Source: Oceanicola sp.
GTDB taxonomy: Bacteria > Pseudomonadota > Alphaproteobacteria > Rhodobacterales > Rhodobacteraceae
Assembly (NCBI GenBank): GCA_017792405.1
Contig: CP051231.1
Span: 4,055,295-4,119,294 of the forward strand
DNA: 64,000 nucleotides
Direction: 5' to 3'
Below are positions 33,892 through 43,319 of the stretch, one piece after another (within the stretch, counting starts at the first letter, position 1; each line of letters opens with the position of its first letter). Under the pieces are notes generated by a model. It was not told the origin of the DNA. It saw only the letters and a program-made list of their open reading frames with translations, and searched no databases. The translations under genes were made by a program, and so were the position numbers.

Positions 33892-34464
33892 ATGGCAGAA
33901 CGTGATAACAACCGCCGCGGCCCGCGCCGCGACCGTGAGGAAACCCCCGAGTTCGCCGATCGCCTCGTGGCGATCAACCGTGTGTCGAAGACGACCAAAG
34001 GCGGCAAGAACTTCGGCTTCGCCGCGCTCGTCGTGGTCGGCGACCAGAAGGGCCGCGTGGGCTTCGGCAAGGGCAAGGCCAAAGAGGTGCCCGAGGCGAT
34101 CCGCAAGGCCACCGAGCAGGCCAAACGCCAGATGATCCGCGTGCCGCTCCGTGAGGGCCGCACCCTGCACCACGACATCGAAGGTCGTTGGGGCGCTGGC
34201 CGCGTCGTGATGCGCACCGCACCGACCGGTACCGGTATCATCGCCGGTGGTCCGATGCGTGCCGTCTTCGAGATGCTCGGCGTGCAGGACGTGGTCGCCA
34301 AGTCGATCGGTTCGCAGAACCCCTACAACATGATCCGCGCCACGCTCGACGGCCTGACGAAGGAAAACAGCCCCCGCATGGTCGCGCAGCGTCGCGGCAA
34401 GAAGGTGGCCGACATCCTCAAGAAGCCCGAAGACGCGCCGGCCGAAGAAGCCGCCGAAGCGTAA
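33892..34464 (+). CDS. rpsE: 30S ribosomal protein S5
   Basis: S5 acts in accuracy and mRNA entry; changes in its N-terminal loop give spectinomycin resistance. The 190-aa protein has the S5 signature (VSKTTKGGKNFGFAALVVVG) and GTGIIAGGPMRAVFEMLGV. The N-terminal RDNNRRGPRRDREE and the Ala/Glu-rich C-terminus are extensions usual for alphaproteobacteria. Confidence 0.99.
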   Translation: MAERDNNRRGPRRDREETPEFADRLVAINRVSKTTKGGKNFGFAALVVVGDQKGRVGFGKGKAKEVPEAIRKATEQAKRQMIRVPLREGRTLHHDIEGRWGAGRVVMRTAPTGTGIIAGGPMRAVFEMLGVQDVVAKSIGSQNPYNMIRATLDGLTKENSPRMVAQRRGKKVADILKKPEDAPAEEAAEA

Positions 34465-34476
34465 GGAGAGCGAGAC

Positions 34477-34665
34477 ATGGCTAAAACGATCGTCGTCAAG
34501 CAGATCGGCTCCCCGATCCGCCGCCCCGAGATCCAGCGCAAAACGCTGATCGGCCTGGGCCTGAACAAGATGCACCGCACTCGCGAGTTGGAGGATACCC
34601 CCTCGATCCGCGGCATGGTCGCCAAGATCCCGCACCTCGTCGAGATCATCGAAGAGCGCGGCTAA
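34477..34665 (+). CDS. rpmD: 50S ribosomal protein L30
   Basis: L30 is a small non-essential 50S protein. The 62-aa product has VKQIGSPIRRPEIQRKTLIG and LNKMHRTRELEDTPSIRGM. In most bacteria rplO follows directly; here a terminator ends the transcript and rplO is 5.1 kb away. Confidence 0.98.
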   Translation: MAKTIVVKQIGSPIRRPEIQRKTLIGLGLNKMHRTRELEDTPSIRGMVAKIPHLVEIIEERG

Positions 34666-34698
34666 GCGATCTGGCGGAGCATCCGCCGACCAGAATAG

Positions 34699-34735
34699 AA
34701 CACCCCGGTTCGAAAGAGCCGGGGTGTTTTCGTTT
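34699..34735 (+). terminator. intrinsic terminator after rpmD
   Basis: A 10-bp perfect stem (34699-34708 with 34719-34728) followed by TTCGTTT. Confidence 0.9.
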
Positions 34736-34785
34736 CACGCTCCCTGTAGGGTGAAGAAAACGAACCAACAAAACCGAGCAGCCCC

Positions 34786-35013
34786 ATGACCCGCCTCCTC
34801 CTTCTTCTCCCTCTGGCCCTCGCCGCCTGTTCCAAGGACCGGGGCGCCGATGCGGTGATGGCCTATCCCGACCAGTATCTCTGCCAACTCCAGTACGGGC
34901 AGGAGAAGATCGAGAACGCCTATGAGCGCCGTGCCGTCGAGGGCGAGATCGCCCGGCGCGGGCTGGAGTGCTATCAGGGCGTGGTGAAAACGGACTCTCC
35001 GCTGTTCCGGTAG
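34786..35013 (+). CDS. Small lipoprotein, unknown function
   Basis: A 75-aa protein with a classic lipoprotein signal: MTR, a leucine-rich core and the lipobox LAAC (Cys15). The mature 60 residues are soluble, with YLCQLQYGQEKIENAYERR forming a charged helix and one more cysteine near the end. No family recognised. It has no clear operon partner. Confidence 0.75.
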   Translation: MTRLLLLLPLALAACSKDRGADAVMAYPDQYLCQLQYGQEKIENAYERRAVEGEIARRGLECYQGVVKTDSPLFR

Positions 35014-35135
35014 GGGCCGCGCACCCCGTCCAGCCCTGCGTTTTCTGCAATGCGGCATTGCGGTTTCAACTGTGGTCGCCCGACAGGCATCCGGCGTATC
35101 TGGCTGCCTGAAAAGCAACCATTCTGGAGACTCCA

Positions 35136-35234
35136 ATGTCCCGCCTCTTCGCTCTTGTCGCCCTCATGACCCGTGGCCTCAAGTCTCAGCCCTGCCCGCA
35201 TTGGTCCGATTACCTGCGCCAGACTCGCGGCTGA
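35136..35234 (+). CDS. Possible 32-aa peptide
   Basis: A 33-codon frame (MSRLFALVALMTRGLKS at its start) with GGAG seven bases before the ATG, ending in a TGA. The N-terminus is hydrophobic, the rest is basic with CPHW. It lies 107 bp upstream of the Tat-exported hydrolase. Coding status is uncertain; the good ribosome site is the main support. The remainder of 35014-35340 shows nothing else. Confidence 0.35.
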   Translation: MSRLFALVALMTRGLKSQPCPHWSDYLRQTRG

Positions 35235-35340
35235 TCTTCGCCTATCCGCACAGAAGCGGCGCCTGACTTACGAAAAAGTCATTTGCCGCAGGGTCAGCCG
35301 CCCTATCTCTCCTGACATCAACAGGAGAGGACAGCTCGAA

Positions 35341-36117
35341 ATGACCCAGACCAGACGTACCTTCCTGGCCACCGTCGCTGCCAGCGCCGGGGCCATCACC
35401 GTTCTGCCCTATGCCCTGCGCGCAGAGGCGCATGGCGGCGACATGTTCGAAACCGCGAACGGTTCGATCACCATCCACCCGGTCGATCACGCCAGCTTCG
35501 TGATGGAGAGCCCCGCAGGCACCATCTACGTCGACCCGGTGGGCGATGCCGCCGCCTACGCCGACTTCCCCGCACCCGATCTCATCCTCGTCACCCACGA
35601 GCACGGCGACCACTTCAACGCCGAGACGTTGGCGGCGATCAAGGGCGAGGCGCATCTCATCACCAACCCTGCAGTCGCCGAAAAGCTGGCCGACATGGCG
35701 CCCGACGAGGTGCTGGCCAACGGCGAGAGCACCGAGTGGAACGGCGTCGTGATCGACGCGATCCCGGCCTACAACATCACCGAGGGCCGGACCGACTTTC
35801 ACCCCGAGGGACGTGACAACGGTTACGTGCTCACCATCGACGGCTTCCGCACCTATGTCTCGGGCGACACTGAAGACATCCCCGAGATGCGCGCGCTGGA
35901 GGATATCGACCTCGCCTTCGTCTGCATGAACCTCCCCTTCACCATGACTGCCGAGCAGGCCGCCTCCGCGGTGAAGGAGTTCGCGCCGACTTACGTTTAC
36001 CCCTACCACTATCGCGGGCGGGATGACGGCACGCAGGACCCCGAGGCCTTTGCCGCCCTCGTGGCCGACACCTCCGAGGTCAAGTTCGGCGATTGGTACC
36101 ACGAGATGGAAACCTGA
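35341..36117 (+). CDS. Tat-exported metallo-beta-lactamase-fold hydrolase (UlaG-like)
   Basis: A 258-aa protein beginning with a twin-arginine signal (TRRTFLATVAASAGA) and therefore exported folded. The metal-binding motif THEHGDH (residues 85-91) is complete, and SGDTEDIPEM and YPYHYRG supply later ligands in the UlaG-like subgroup. That subgroup hydrolyses lactones, phosphodiesters or similar small substrates; the substrate here is unknown. The ATG follows GGAGAGGA; earlier in-frame ATG codons lack support. Confidence 0.88.
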   Translation: MTQTRRTFLATVAASAGAITVLPYALRAEAHGGDMFETANGSITIHPVDHASFVMESPAGTIYVDPVGDAAAYADFPAPDLILVTHEHGDHFNAETLAAIKGEAHLITNPAVAEKLADMAPDEVLANGESTEWNGVVIDAIPAYNITEGRTDFHPEGRDNGYVLTIDGFRTYVSGDTEDIPEMRALEDIDLAFVCMNLPFTMTAEQAASAVKEFAPTYVYPYHYRGRDDGTQDPEAFAALVADTSEVKFGDWYHEMET

Positions 36118-36123
36118 GCCGCC

Positions 36124-37437
36124 TCACAGCCCATAAACGCGAAACGCCCCGGGGATGACCCGGGGCGTTTTGTTGTTCAGGAGGCGGCTTTGCCCCGGCG
36201 CCGGGGCCTGCGGCGCTTCTGGCCTTGTGGCTTGGCCGAGGGAGCGGCGGCATGCGCAGGCTTGCCCGCCGCCACCGCCCTTGCCGGAGCGGGCCGGGCG
36301 CTTCTCGGGCACCCAGCTTTCGCCGGAAGCCACGGTGATCTCGCGGCCGATGACCTTCTGAATGTCCTTCAGCTCGCCCATCTCGACAGGCGCGCAATAG
36401 GCTACGGCGGTGCCGTCGCGACCCGCCCGGGCGGTTCGGCCGATCCGGTGCACGTAGTTGTCCGGCACATTGGGCAGCTCGTAGTTATAAACGTAGCGAA
36501 CGGCGGGAATGTCGATGCCTCGCGCCGCCACATCGGTGGCGACCAGCACCAGAAGCTCGCCTTCGCGGAAGGCGGTAAGCGCACGGTCCCGCTGGCCCTG
36601 GCTTTTGTTGCCGTGAATGGAGCCTGCAGCGAAGCCTGCTTGCTCAAGCTTCTTCTTCAGCCGCTCGGCACCGTGCTTGGTGCGGGCAAAGACCAGCGCT
36701 GCCTCCTTCGGGTGGGCGGCCAGATGCTCGATCAACAGCGGCAGCTTGTCGTCCTGCTGGACGAAGTGCACGCATTGCTCGATCTTCTCGGCAGGCTTGC
36801 CCGGAGGCGCGGTCTCCACCTTCACCGGGTCGGTGAGGTAGGACTTGGAAAGCTCTTCCATCAGCTTCGGCATGGTGGCCGAAAACAGCATGGTCTGGCG
36901 CTCGGGGTTCAGCAGCGGCGCGATCTGGCGCAGCGCGTGGATGAAGCCCATGTCCAGCATCTGGTCCGCCTCGTCGAGCACCAGAAAGCGGGTCTCGTTC
37001 AGGCGGATGGCCTTGCGCTCGATCAGGTCGATGAGCCGGCCCGGCGTGGCGACCAGCAAGTCACAGCCACGGTTCAGCCGGTCGGCCTGCGCGTTGAGCG
37101 ATTTGCCCCCCACGACAAGCTGTACCCGCACCTGCGTGCCGTCCGCATAGGCGCGGAGGTTGTCGAGGATCTGGGTGGCCAGCTCGCGGGTTGGGGCGAG
37201 AATCAGGCCACGGGTGGTCTTGGGGGCAGGGCGCCCCTCGATCCGCAGCAGGGTGGCCAGCAGCGGCAGGCCAAAGGCGGCGGTCTTGCCGGTGCCGGTC
37301 TGGGCAAGGCCCATCACGTCGCGCCCATTGAGCGCGTGGGGGATGGCCTTGGTCTGGATCGGGGTCGGCTTGGTGATGTTCAGCTCGGCCAGGTTGGCGA
37401 GGAGTTTGGGCGGAAGGCCCAGCATGTCGAAATCCAA
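36124..37437 (-). CDS. DEAD-box RNA helicase (RhlE-like), C-terminus frameshifted
   Basis: An ATP-dependent RNA helicase of ribosome assembly or RNA decay. It starts at TTG, supported by AAGGA eight bases upstream. Visible motifs: Q motif KPTPIQTKAIP, Walker A AQTGTGKT (45-52), PTRELA, DEAD as VLDEADQML, SAT, and motif VI HRIGRTARAG. After about residue 390 the frame reads an unlikely cysteine-containing sequence and runs through the downstream terminator to 36124. Dropping one base from the GGG at 36265-36267 restores a typical basic tail (KPQGQKRRRPRRRGKAAS) that stops at 36177, just before the terminator. So either the tail is truly frameshifted or the assembly has one extra base. Confidence 0.93.
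   Translation of the reverse strand: MDFDMLGLPPKLLANLAELNITKPTPIQTKAIPHALNGRDVMGLAQTGTGKTAAFGLPLLATLLRIEGRPAPKTTRGLILAPTRELATQILDNLRAYADGTQVRVQLVVGGKSLNAQADRLNRGCDLLVATPGRLIDLIERKAIRLNETRFLVLDEADQMLDMGFIHALRQIAPLLNPERQTMLFSATMPKLMEELSKSYLTDPVKVETAPPGKPAEKIEQCVHFVQQDDKLPLLIEHLAAHPKEAALVFARTKHGAERLKKKLEQAGFAAGSIHGNKSQGQRDRALTAFREGELLVLVATDVAARGIDIPAVRYVYNYELPNVPDNYVHRIGRTARAGRDGTAVAYCAPVEMGELKDIQKVIGREITVASGESWVPEKRPARSGKGGGGGQACACRRSLGQATRPEAPQAPAPGQSRLLNNKTPRVIPGAFRVYGL
36142..36176. terminator. bidirectional terminator between hydrolase and helicase
   Basis: An 11-bp stem (36142-36152 with 36160-36170) flanked by AAA and TTTTG, so it can work on both strands for two convergent genes. Confidence 0.88.
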
Positions 37438-37760
37438 AAGAATGTCCTTTCGGCGGGGGCCCTATTGCCCTCGCACGTGCAAAGCGTCCCGGCCCCTTGT
37501 GGCCGGGGATCACTCACGGGTTGCGCCAACTGCGTCTCTCCCGAGCCGGATTGCCCGAAGGACCGCGTGGCGTCTGACCCCCCGCGTGATGTGGGAACCA
37601 TGTTGGTAGAAACTGCCGTGCGGGCCGCTATGGCACCCGCTGCCCCGCTCACGCGTCGGGTGCGGCACTGGGGGCCATATGAGGGGCAATGGGTTGAAAG
37701 TCAATGAACGGCAAACGCCCCGGCACGATCCGGCCGGGGCGTTGCGCATTTGCAGGGGCC
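37438..37760. other. Intergenic region between helicase and amtB
   Basis: No coding frame supported. It holds the minus-strand upstream region of the helicase and, near 37714-37743, the amtB terminator; a GGCCCC/GGGGCC-type hairpin lies at about 37490-37507. Confidence 0.4.
37714..37743 (-). terminator. terminator after amtB
   Basis: An 11-bp perfect stem (37714-37724 with 37733-37743) lies 18 bp beyond the amtB stop; the minus-strand tail is TTTGCCGTT, only weakly T-rich. Confidence 0.65.
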
Positions 37761-38939
37761 TCAGGAGGCGTGGTCGTAGGCGCTTTCGCCATGCACTGCG
37801 AGGTCGAGCCCGTTGAACTCGGTCTCTTCATCCACCCGCAGCGGGGTGACGAGGCGACAGAGGTAGATCAGCGCAAAGGTCACGACCGTGGTGAAGATGC
37901 CGACGATCACGAGGCTGCCCAACTGCGCGGCCCAGCTGCCCGCGCCGAAGACGGCGATCATGATGGTGCCGAAGATGCCACCCACGCCGTGCACCGCCAT
38001 CACATCGAGCGTGTCGTCGATCCGGATCTTGTTGCGGATCAGCCCAACCGCCTCTTGGCACAGGATACCGGCGACACCGCCGATGATCAGCGCTTCCACC
38101 GGTCCCACGAAGCCGGAGGCCGGTGTGATCGAGGCGAGGCCCGCGATTGTGCCGGTCACGGCGCCGACAACCGAGGCCTTGCCATACTTGATCTTCTCCC
38201 AGAGCGCCCATGTCAGGGTCGCCGTGGCGGCGCTCAGGTGGGTGACGGTCAGTGCCATCGCCGCGCCACCGTCCGCCGCAAGCTGCGAGCCGCCGTTGAA
38301 GCCGAACCAGCCGACCCAAAGCAGCGAGGCGCCGATCACCACGTAACCGGGGTTGTGCGGCGGCTTGTTGTCATCCTTCCGGCGGCCCAGAACTGCAGCG
38401 AGGATCAGCGCGGCAATGCCCGCCGTTTCATGCACCACGATGCCGCCGGCAAAGTCCTTCACGCCTGTCTCACCGAAGATCCCGCCATCGGCCAGAAACC
38501 CGCCGCCCCAGATCCAATGCACCACCGGCGCGTAGCACAGCAGCATCCAGAGGCCGGAAAAGAGGAGCACGAAGCCAAAGCCGATCCGCTCCACATAGGC
38601 ACCGACGATCAGCGCCGGGGTGATGATGGCAAAGGTCATCTGGAAGGCGAAGAACAGCACTTCGGGCAGGGTGCCCGCGAGGTTGTCGGTGGTGACACCC
38701 GCGAGGAACATCTTGTCATAGCCGCCCCACCAGCTTGTGGCCTCGCCAAAGGCGATGGAGTAACCCGCGACCAGCCAGAGCACGCTCATCAGGCAGGCAA
38801 TCGCGTAGCAATGCATGAACACGCTGAGCACGTTCCGCGCGCGCACCAGCCCGCCGTAAAACAGCGCCAGCCCCGGCAGCGTCATCAGCAGCACCAGAGC
38901 CGTTGCAACAATGATCCAAGCGGTATCTGCACCAACCAT
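37761..38939 (-). CDS. amtB: Ammonium transporter AmtB
   Basis: A 392-aa inner-membrane ammonium channel with eleven predicted helices. Key family features are visible: LPGLALFYGGLVRARNVLS, the twin-histidine pore residues in VVHETAGIAAL and MAVHGVGGIFG, and the conserved GFNGGSQL. The ATG is preceded by GAGGAGGGGACAGAG. AmtB is usually encoded after the PII gene glnK, which regulates it; no glnK is next to it here. I looked for a sigma-54 promoter upstream and found none convincing. Confidence 0.97.
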   Translation of the reverse strand: MVGADTAWIIVATALVLLMTLPGLALFYGGLVRARNVLSVFMHCYAIACLMSVLWLVAGYSIAFGEATSWWGGYDKMFLAGVTTDNLAGTLPEVLFFAFQMTFAIITPALIVGAYVERIGFGFVLLFSGLWMLLCYAPVVHWIWGGGFLADGGIFGETGVKDFAGGIVVHETAGIAALILAAVLGRRKDDNKPPHNPGYVVIGASLLWVGWFGFNGGSQLAADGGAAMALTVTHLSAATATLTWALWEKIKYGKASVVGAVTGTIAGLASITPASGFVGPVEALIIGGVAGILCQEAVGLIRNKIRIDDTLDVMAVHGVGGIFGTIMIAVFGAGSWAAQLGSLVIVGIFTTVVTFALIYLCRLVTPLRVDEETEFNGLDLAVHGESAYDHAS

Positions 38940-39197
38940 CTCTGTCCCCTCCTCGGTTTGGTTGCAGGGCAAAGAGCCTTGGAGGGGCGCAAAGAAAAGC
39001 GGCAACCTTTCCGCAAGCTGCCATTTTATGCGCCAGTTCGCGCATTGCCCGCTTGTTGGGCCGTGATTGCGCCAAGCGCACAAAAAATGACCCAAAAGAA
39101 AACTCGCAAACCTGCCGAATAAATCGCGAAGCCGGGGCGTAAGGGAGGTGTCTGCACAGTGCAGGCGCCCACTTGGAATAGACACGGAGACATTCAG

Positions 39198-39578
39198 ATG
39201 ACCAAGCTTTCCCTTCTCGCCCTCTTCCTCATCCCCGGCGCGGCCCTGGCCGATGGCCACGGCGGCGCGCCCGTCGGCAGCGCCGAGATCGACGGCGCCG
39301 CCGTTCTGGTCGATGACGCGCAGATGACCCTCTACACCTTCGACAACGACGATGGCTCGACCTCCACCTGCTACGATGGTTGCGCCGGCAGCTGGCCGCC
39401 CGTGCTGGCCGAAGAGGGCGCGTCTCTGCCCGAGGGCTTCGCCCTGACTGAGCGCCGCGACGGCACCAAGCAGATCACCTACAACGGCGCGCCGCTCTAC
39501 CTCTGGGCCGGTGACGCGGAGCCGGGCGACATGACCGGTGACGGCGTGGGTGGTGTCTGGCACGTGGCCAAGCCCTAA
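39198..39578 (+). CDS. Secreted protein with Lipoprotein_15 (PF03640) repeats
   Basis: A 126-aa exported protein: signal peptide ending ALADG, then the paired repeat in which a strand with Tyr and Phe (MTLYTFDND) precedes CYDGCAGSWPPVL, and a second copy with PLYLWAGD and GVGGVWHVAKP. This 'secreted repeat of unknown function' is common in bacteria; its biochemical role is not established. GGAGA precedes the ATG. Confidence 0.9.
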   Translation: MTKLSLLALFLIPGAALADGHGGAPVGSAEIDGAAVLVDDAQMTLYTFDNDDGSTSTCYDGCAGSWPPVLAEEGASLPEGFALTERRDGTKQITYNGAPLYLWAGDAEPGDMTGDGVGGVWHVAKP

Positions 39579-39641
39579 AAACCACGGCGGTGGGCGCGGA
39601 CAAGTCCCTCGCGGGCGGGCCGAACCCCAGCGAGGAAAGGC

Positions 39642-39670
39642 TTGAACGCCCCGCCCGCCGCCGCTATACG
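39642..39670 (+). promoter_or_regulatory. promoter for rplO-secY-adk
   Basis: TTGAAC (39642-39647), 17-bp spacer, TATACG (39665-39670), the same -10 as the str promoter. It restarts transcription 107 bp before rplO. Confidence 0.75.
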
Positions 39671-39776
39671 CCCCCGGTGGCCCGAAATGGGCCCGATTCA
39701 CGACCCAAGACCCAAACCAAAAATGCCGTGGCCGCCCATATCGCTTCGGGGGCGCGTCCGGCCAAGGAGAAGCGAC

Positions 39777-40250
39777 ATGAAACTCAATGAACTCCGTCCC
39801 GCCGACGGCTCGACCTTCAACAAAAAGCGCGTGGGCCGTGGCCCCGGCTCCGGCAAAGGCAAAACCGCTGGCCGTGGTATCAAAGGTCAGAAGTCGCGTT
39901 CGGGTGTGGCCATCAATGGCTACGAGGGCGGCCAGATGCCGATCTACCAGCGTCTTCCCAAGCGCGGCTTCAACAAGCCGAACCGCAAGAAGTTCGCCGT
40001 GATCAACCTCGGCCTGATCCAGAAATTCATCGACGCCAAGAAGCTCGACGCCAAGGGCACCATCGACGAAGACGCACTGGTGGCTTCCGGCCTCGTGCGC
40101 CGCAAGCTCGACGGTGTGCGCATCCTCGCCAAGGGCGAGCTGACCGCCAAGGTCGCGCTTTCCGTCACCGGTGCTTCCAAGTCGGCCATCGAGGCCGTCG
40201 AAAAAGCCGGCGGCTCGCTTTCGGTCACGACCGCGCAGGCCGCCGAGTAA
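39777..40250 (+). CDS. rplO: 50S ribosomal protein L15
   Basis: L15 is a late-assembly 50S protein that organises domains II and V. The start at MKLNELRPADGS has AAGGAGA upstream. The 157-aa sequence has the Gly/Lys-rich N-terminal extension (KKRVGRGPGSGKGKTAGRG) and GYEGGQMPIYQRLPKRGF. Confidence 0.99.
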   Translation: MKLNELRPADGSTFNKKRVGRGPGSGKGKTAGRGIKGQKSRSGVAINGYEGGQMPIYQRLPKRGFNKPNRKKFAVINLGLIQKFIDAKKLDAKGTIDEDALVASGLVRRKLDGVRILAKGELTAKVALSVTGASKSAIEAVEKAGGSLSVTTAQAAE

Positions 40251-40297
40251 CACGGTTGCCCAAGGCGGCGCTGGCCCCTACATGGCTAATGACACAC

Positions 40298-40333
40298 ATG
40301 CGCCGCCGGTCCTGACAGGGCCCGGCGGCGCAT
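40298..40333 (+). other. Strong hairpin between rplO and secY
   Basis: A 12-bp perfect stem (40298-40309 with 40322-40333) enclosing a 12-base loop that itself contains a CCTG/CAGG pair. No T-run follows, so it is more likely a processing, stability or attenuation element than a terminator. Confidence 0.6.
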
Positions 40334-40358
40334 CGGCATAACGAAAAGAGCACACCCC

Positions 40359-41734
<1,376 letters not shown>

Positions 41735-41738
<4 letters not shown>

Positions 41739-42316
41739 ACATCATACTTCTCGGACCGCCTGGAGCGGGCAAAGGCACGCAAGCCAAAATCCTCGTCGAG
41801 AGCGAGGGCATGGTGCAGCTCTCGACCGGAGACATGCTCCGCGCCGCGCGCACCTCGGGCACCGAGATGGGCAACAAGGTTGCCGAAGTGATGGACCGTG
41901 GCGACCTCGTGACCGATGAGATCGTCATCGGCCTGATCCGCGAGAAACTCGAAGAGGCCCCCGAGAAGAGCTACATCTTCGACGGCTTCCCGCGCACCCT
42001 GAAGCAGGCCGACGCTCTCGGTGAACTGCTCGAGGAGATGGGCCAGAGCCTCGATCTGGCGCTCGAGCTGCGGGTGAACGACGAGGCGCTCGTGGAGCGC
42101 ATCCTCAACCGCGCCCGCGAGGCCGTGGCCGCCGGCGGCGAAGCCCGCGCCGACGACAACGAAGAGAGCCTCAAGACCCGGCTAATGGCCTACTACAAGA
42201 TGACCTCGCCGCTGGTCGGCTACTACTACGCCAAGGGCCTCTACCAGCGCACCGACGGCCTCGCCCCGATCGAGGAGGTCTCCAAGGGCGTCCGCGAGAA
42301 GCTGGGGCTGGCTTGA
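41735..42316 (+). CDS. adk: Adenylate kinase (short form)
   Basis: Interconverts ATP + AMP and 2 ADP. The 193-aa enzyme has the P-loop GPPGAGKGTQ, STGDMLRAA for AMP binding and FDGFPRTLKQA. The LID is the short type without zinc cysteines. Coupled to secY by overlap, as in many bacteria. Confidence 0.98.
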
Positions 42317-42627
42317 CCGACTGGAGCCTGCTGGCCGAGCGCGCCGCCGAAGAGGCCGGTTGCTTCGTCCGCTGCCCCGACCATCCCAAGAGCCTGCTGG
42401 CCTTCGATCTCCGAGATGATCTTCTCGCGCAGCGCCAGCAAGCGGCTTGGGAGAGTTTCGCGAAGGCCCTCTCCGAGAATGGCTTCGAGGGTAGCCCCGA
42501 CGCGCTGCAAGGCGAGCTGATCTTCGTCCTGCAATCCGTCGATGAGGCCTGCCCGCTCTGCGGCGCCACGGCCCCGCTGCCCGCAAGCCCCGATCACCGC
42601 AGGCCGCCGCACCCGTGGGCATCATAA
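42313..42627 (+). CDS. Hypothetical protein overlapping adk
   Basis: A 104-aa protein starting at a TTG that overlaps the adk stop (TTGA), so it is translationally coupled. The sequence is helical and soluble, with a CPLC pair near residue 80 (DEACPLCGATAPL) and CFVRCPDHPKS near 17, giving four cysteines that could bind a metal. No family recognised. It is the last gene before the rpsM promoter. Confidence 0.6.
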   Translation: MTDWSLLAERAAEEAGCFVRCPDHPKSLLAFDLRDDLLAQRQQAAWESFAKALSENGFEGSPDALQGELIFVLQSVDEACPLCGATAPLPASPDHRRPPHPWAS

Positions 42628-42739
42628 GGCAATCACGCATCGCCCGACCCGCCGCCAACCCGGCGCAGTCATCACATCGCGCGGAGCAGGCTTTTCACCG
42701 GGGGAATTTTGCGGCATCCTGCTTGGAGACGCGATGTCT

Positions 42740-42772
42740 GGCACGTCAGGATTGACAATTCCTGAACGTGCC
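42740..42772 (+). repeat. Inverted repeat upstream of the alpha operon promoter
   Basis: 12-bp arms (42740-42751 with 42760-42772, one bulged T) lie directly before the -35 element. No T-run. Could be an operator, or the 3' structure of the adk transcript. Confidence 0.5.
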
Positions 42773-42773
42773 C

Positions 42774-42802
42774 TTGACGCGCCGTCCAAATCCCCTTATT
42801 TG
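42774..42802 (+). promoter_or_regulatory. promoter for rpsM-rpsK-rpoA-rplQ
   Basis: TTGACG (42774-42779), 17-bp spacer, TATTTG (42797-42802). The rest of the 308-bp gap 42628-42935 shows no coding frame. Confidence 0.65.
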
Positions 42803-42935
42803 GGCGCTTCTCAACCGGGAATCGCCTTTTGCGACTCGGCCGGAGAATGCATCGGCCCGGGGGCAACCACCCTTCGGGCCTCTGTTGTGAAAAAAGGTTC
42901 TGGCAACACGGAACCGCAACCGAAGGAAGACCATT

Positions 42936-43304
42936 TTGGCCCGTATCGCTGGGGTAAACATCCCGACCGCAAAGCGCGTTCCGATCGCGCTCACCTATAT
43001 TCATGGCATCGGCCCGGATTCGGCGCGCAAGATCTGCGAAGCCGTCGGCATCGAAGTCACCCGCCGTGTGAACGAACTCTCCGACGCCGAAGTGCTCGCC
43101 GTTCGTGAGCACATCGACGCCAACTACACCGTCGAAGGCGACCTGCGCCGCGACGTGCAGATGAACGTCAAGCGCCTGATGGACCTCGGCTGCTACCGTG
43201 GCCTGCGTCATCGCCGCAACCTGCCCGTCCGTGGCCAGCGGACCCACACCAACGCTCGCACCCGCAAAGGCCCCGCAAAGGCCATTGCCGGCAAGAAGAA
43301 GTAA
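42936..43304 (+). CDS. rpsM: 30S ribosomal protein S13
   Basis: S13 forms the head-side bridges to the 50S subunit and touches P-site tRNA. The start codon is TTG, since ARIAGVNIPTAKRVPIALTY matches the family N-terminus exactly and GAAGGAAGA sits six bases before it; no ATG or GTG would fit. The 122-aa chain ends in the basic RGQRTHTNARTRKGPAK tail. Confidence 0.98.
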   Translation: MARIAGVNIPTAKRVPIALTYIHGIGPDSARKICEAVGIEVTRRVNELSDAEVLAVREHIDANYTVEGDLRRDVQMNVKRLMDLGCYRGLRHRRNLPVRGQRTHTNARTRKGPAKAIAGKKK

Positions 43305-43319
43305 GGGAGGGCTCGACCA

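Noticed and set aside
38940..39197. Sigma-54 promoter for amtB
   Set aside because: No TGGCAC-N5-TTGC arrangement found on the minus strand in this gap.
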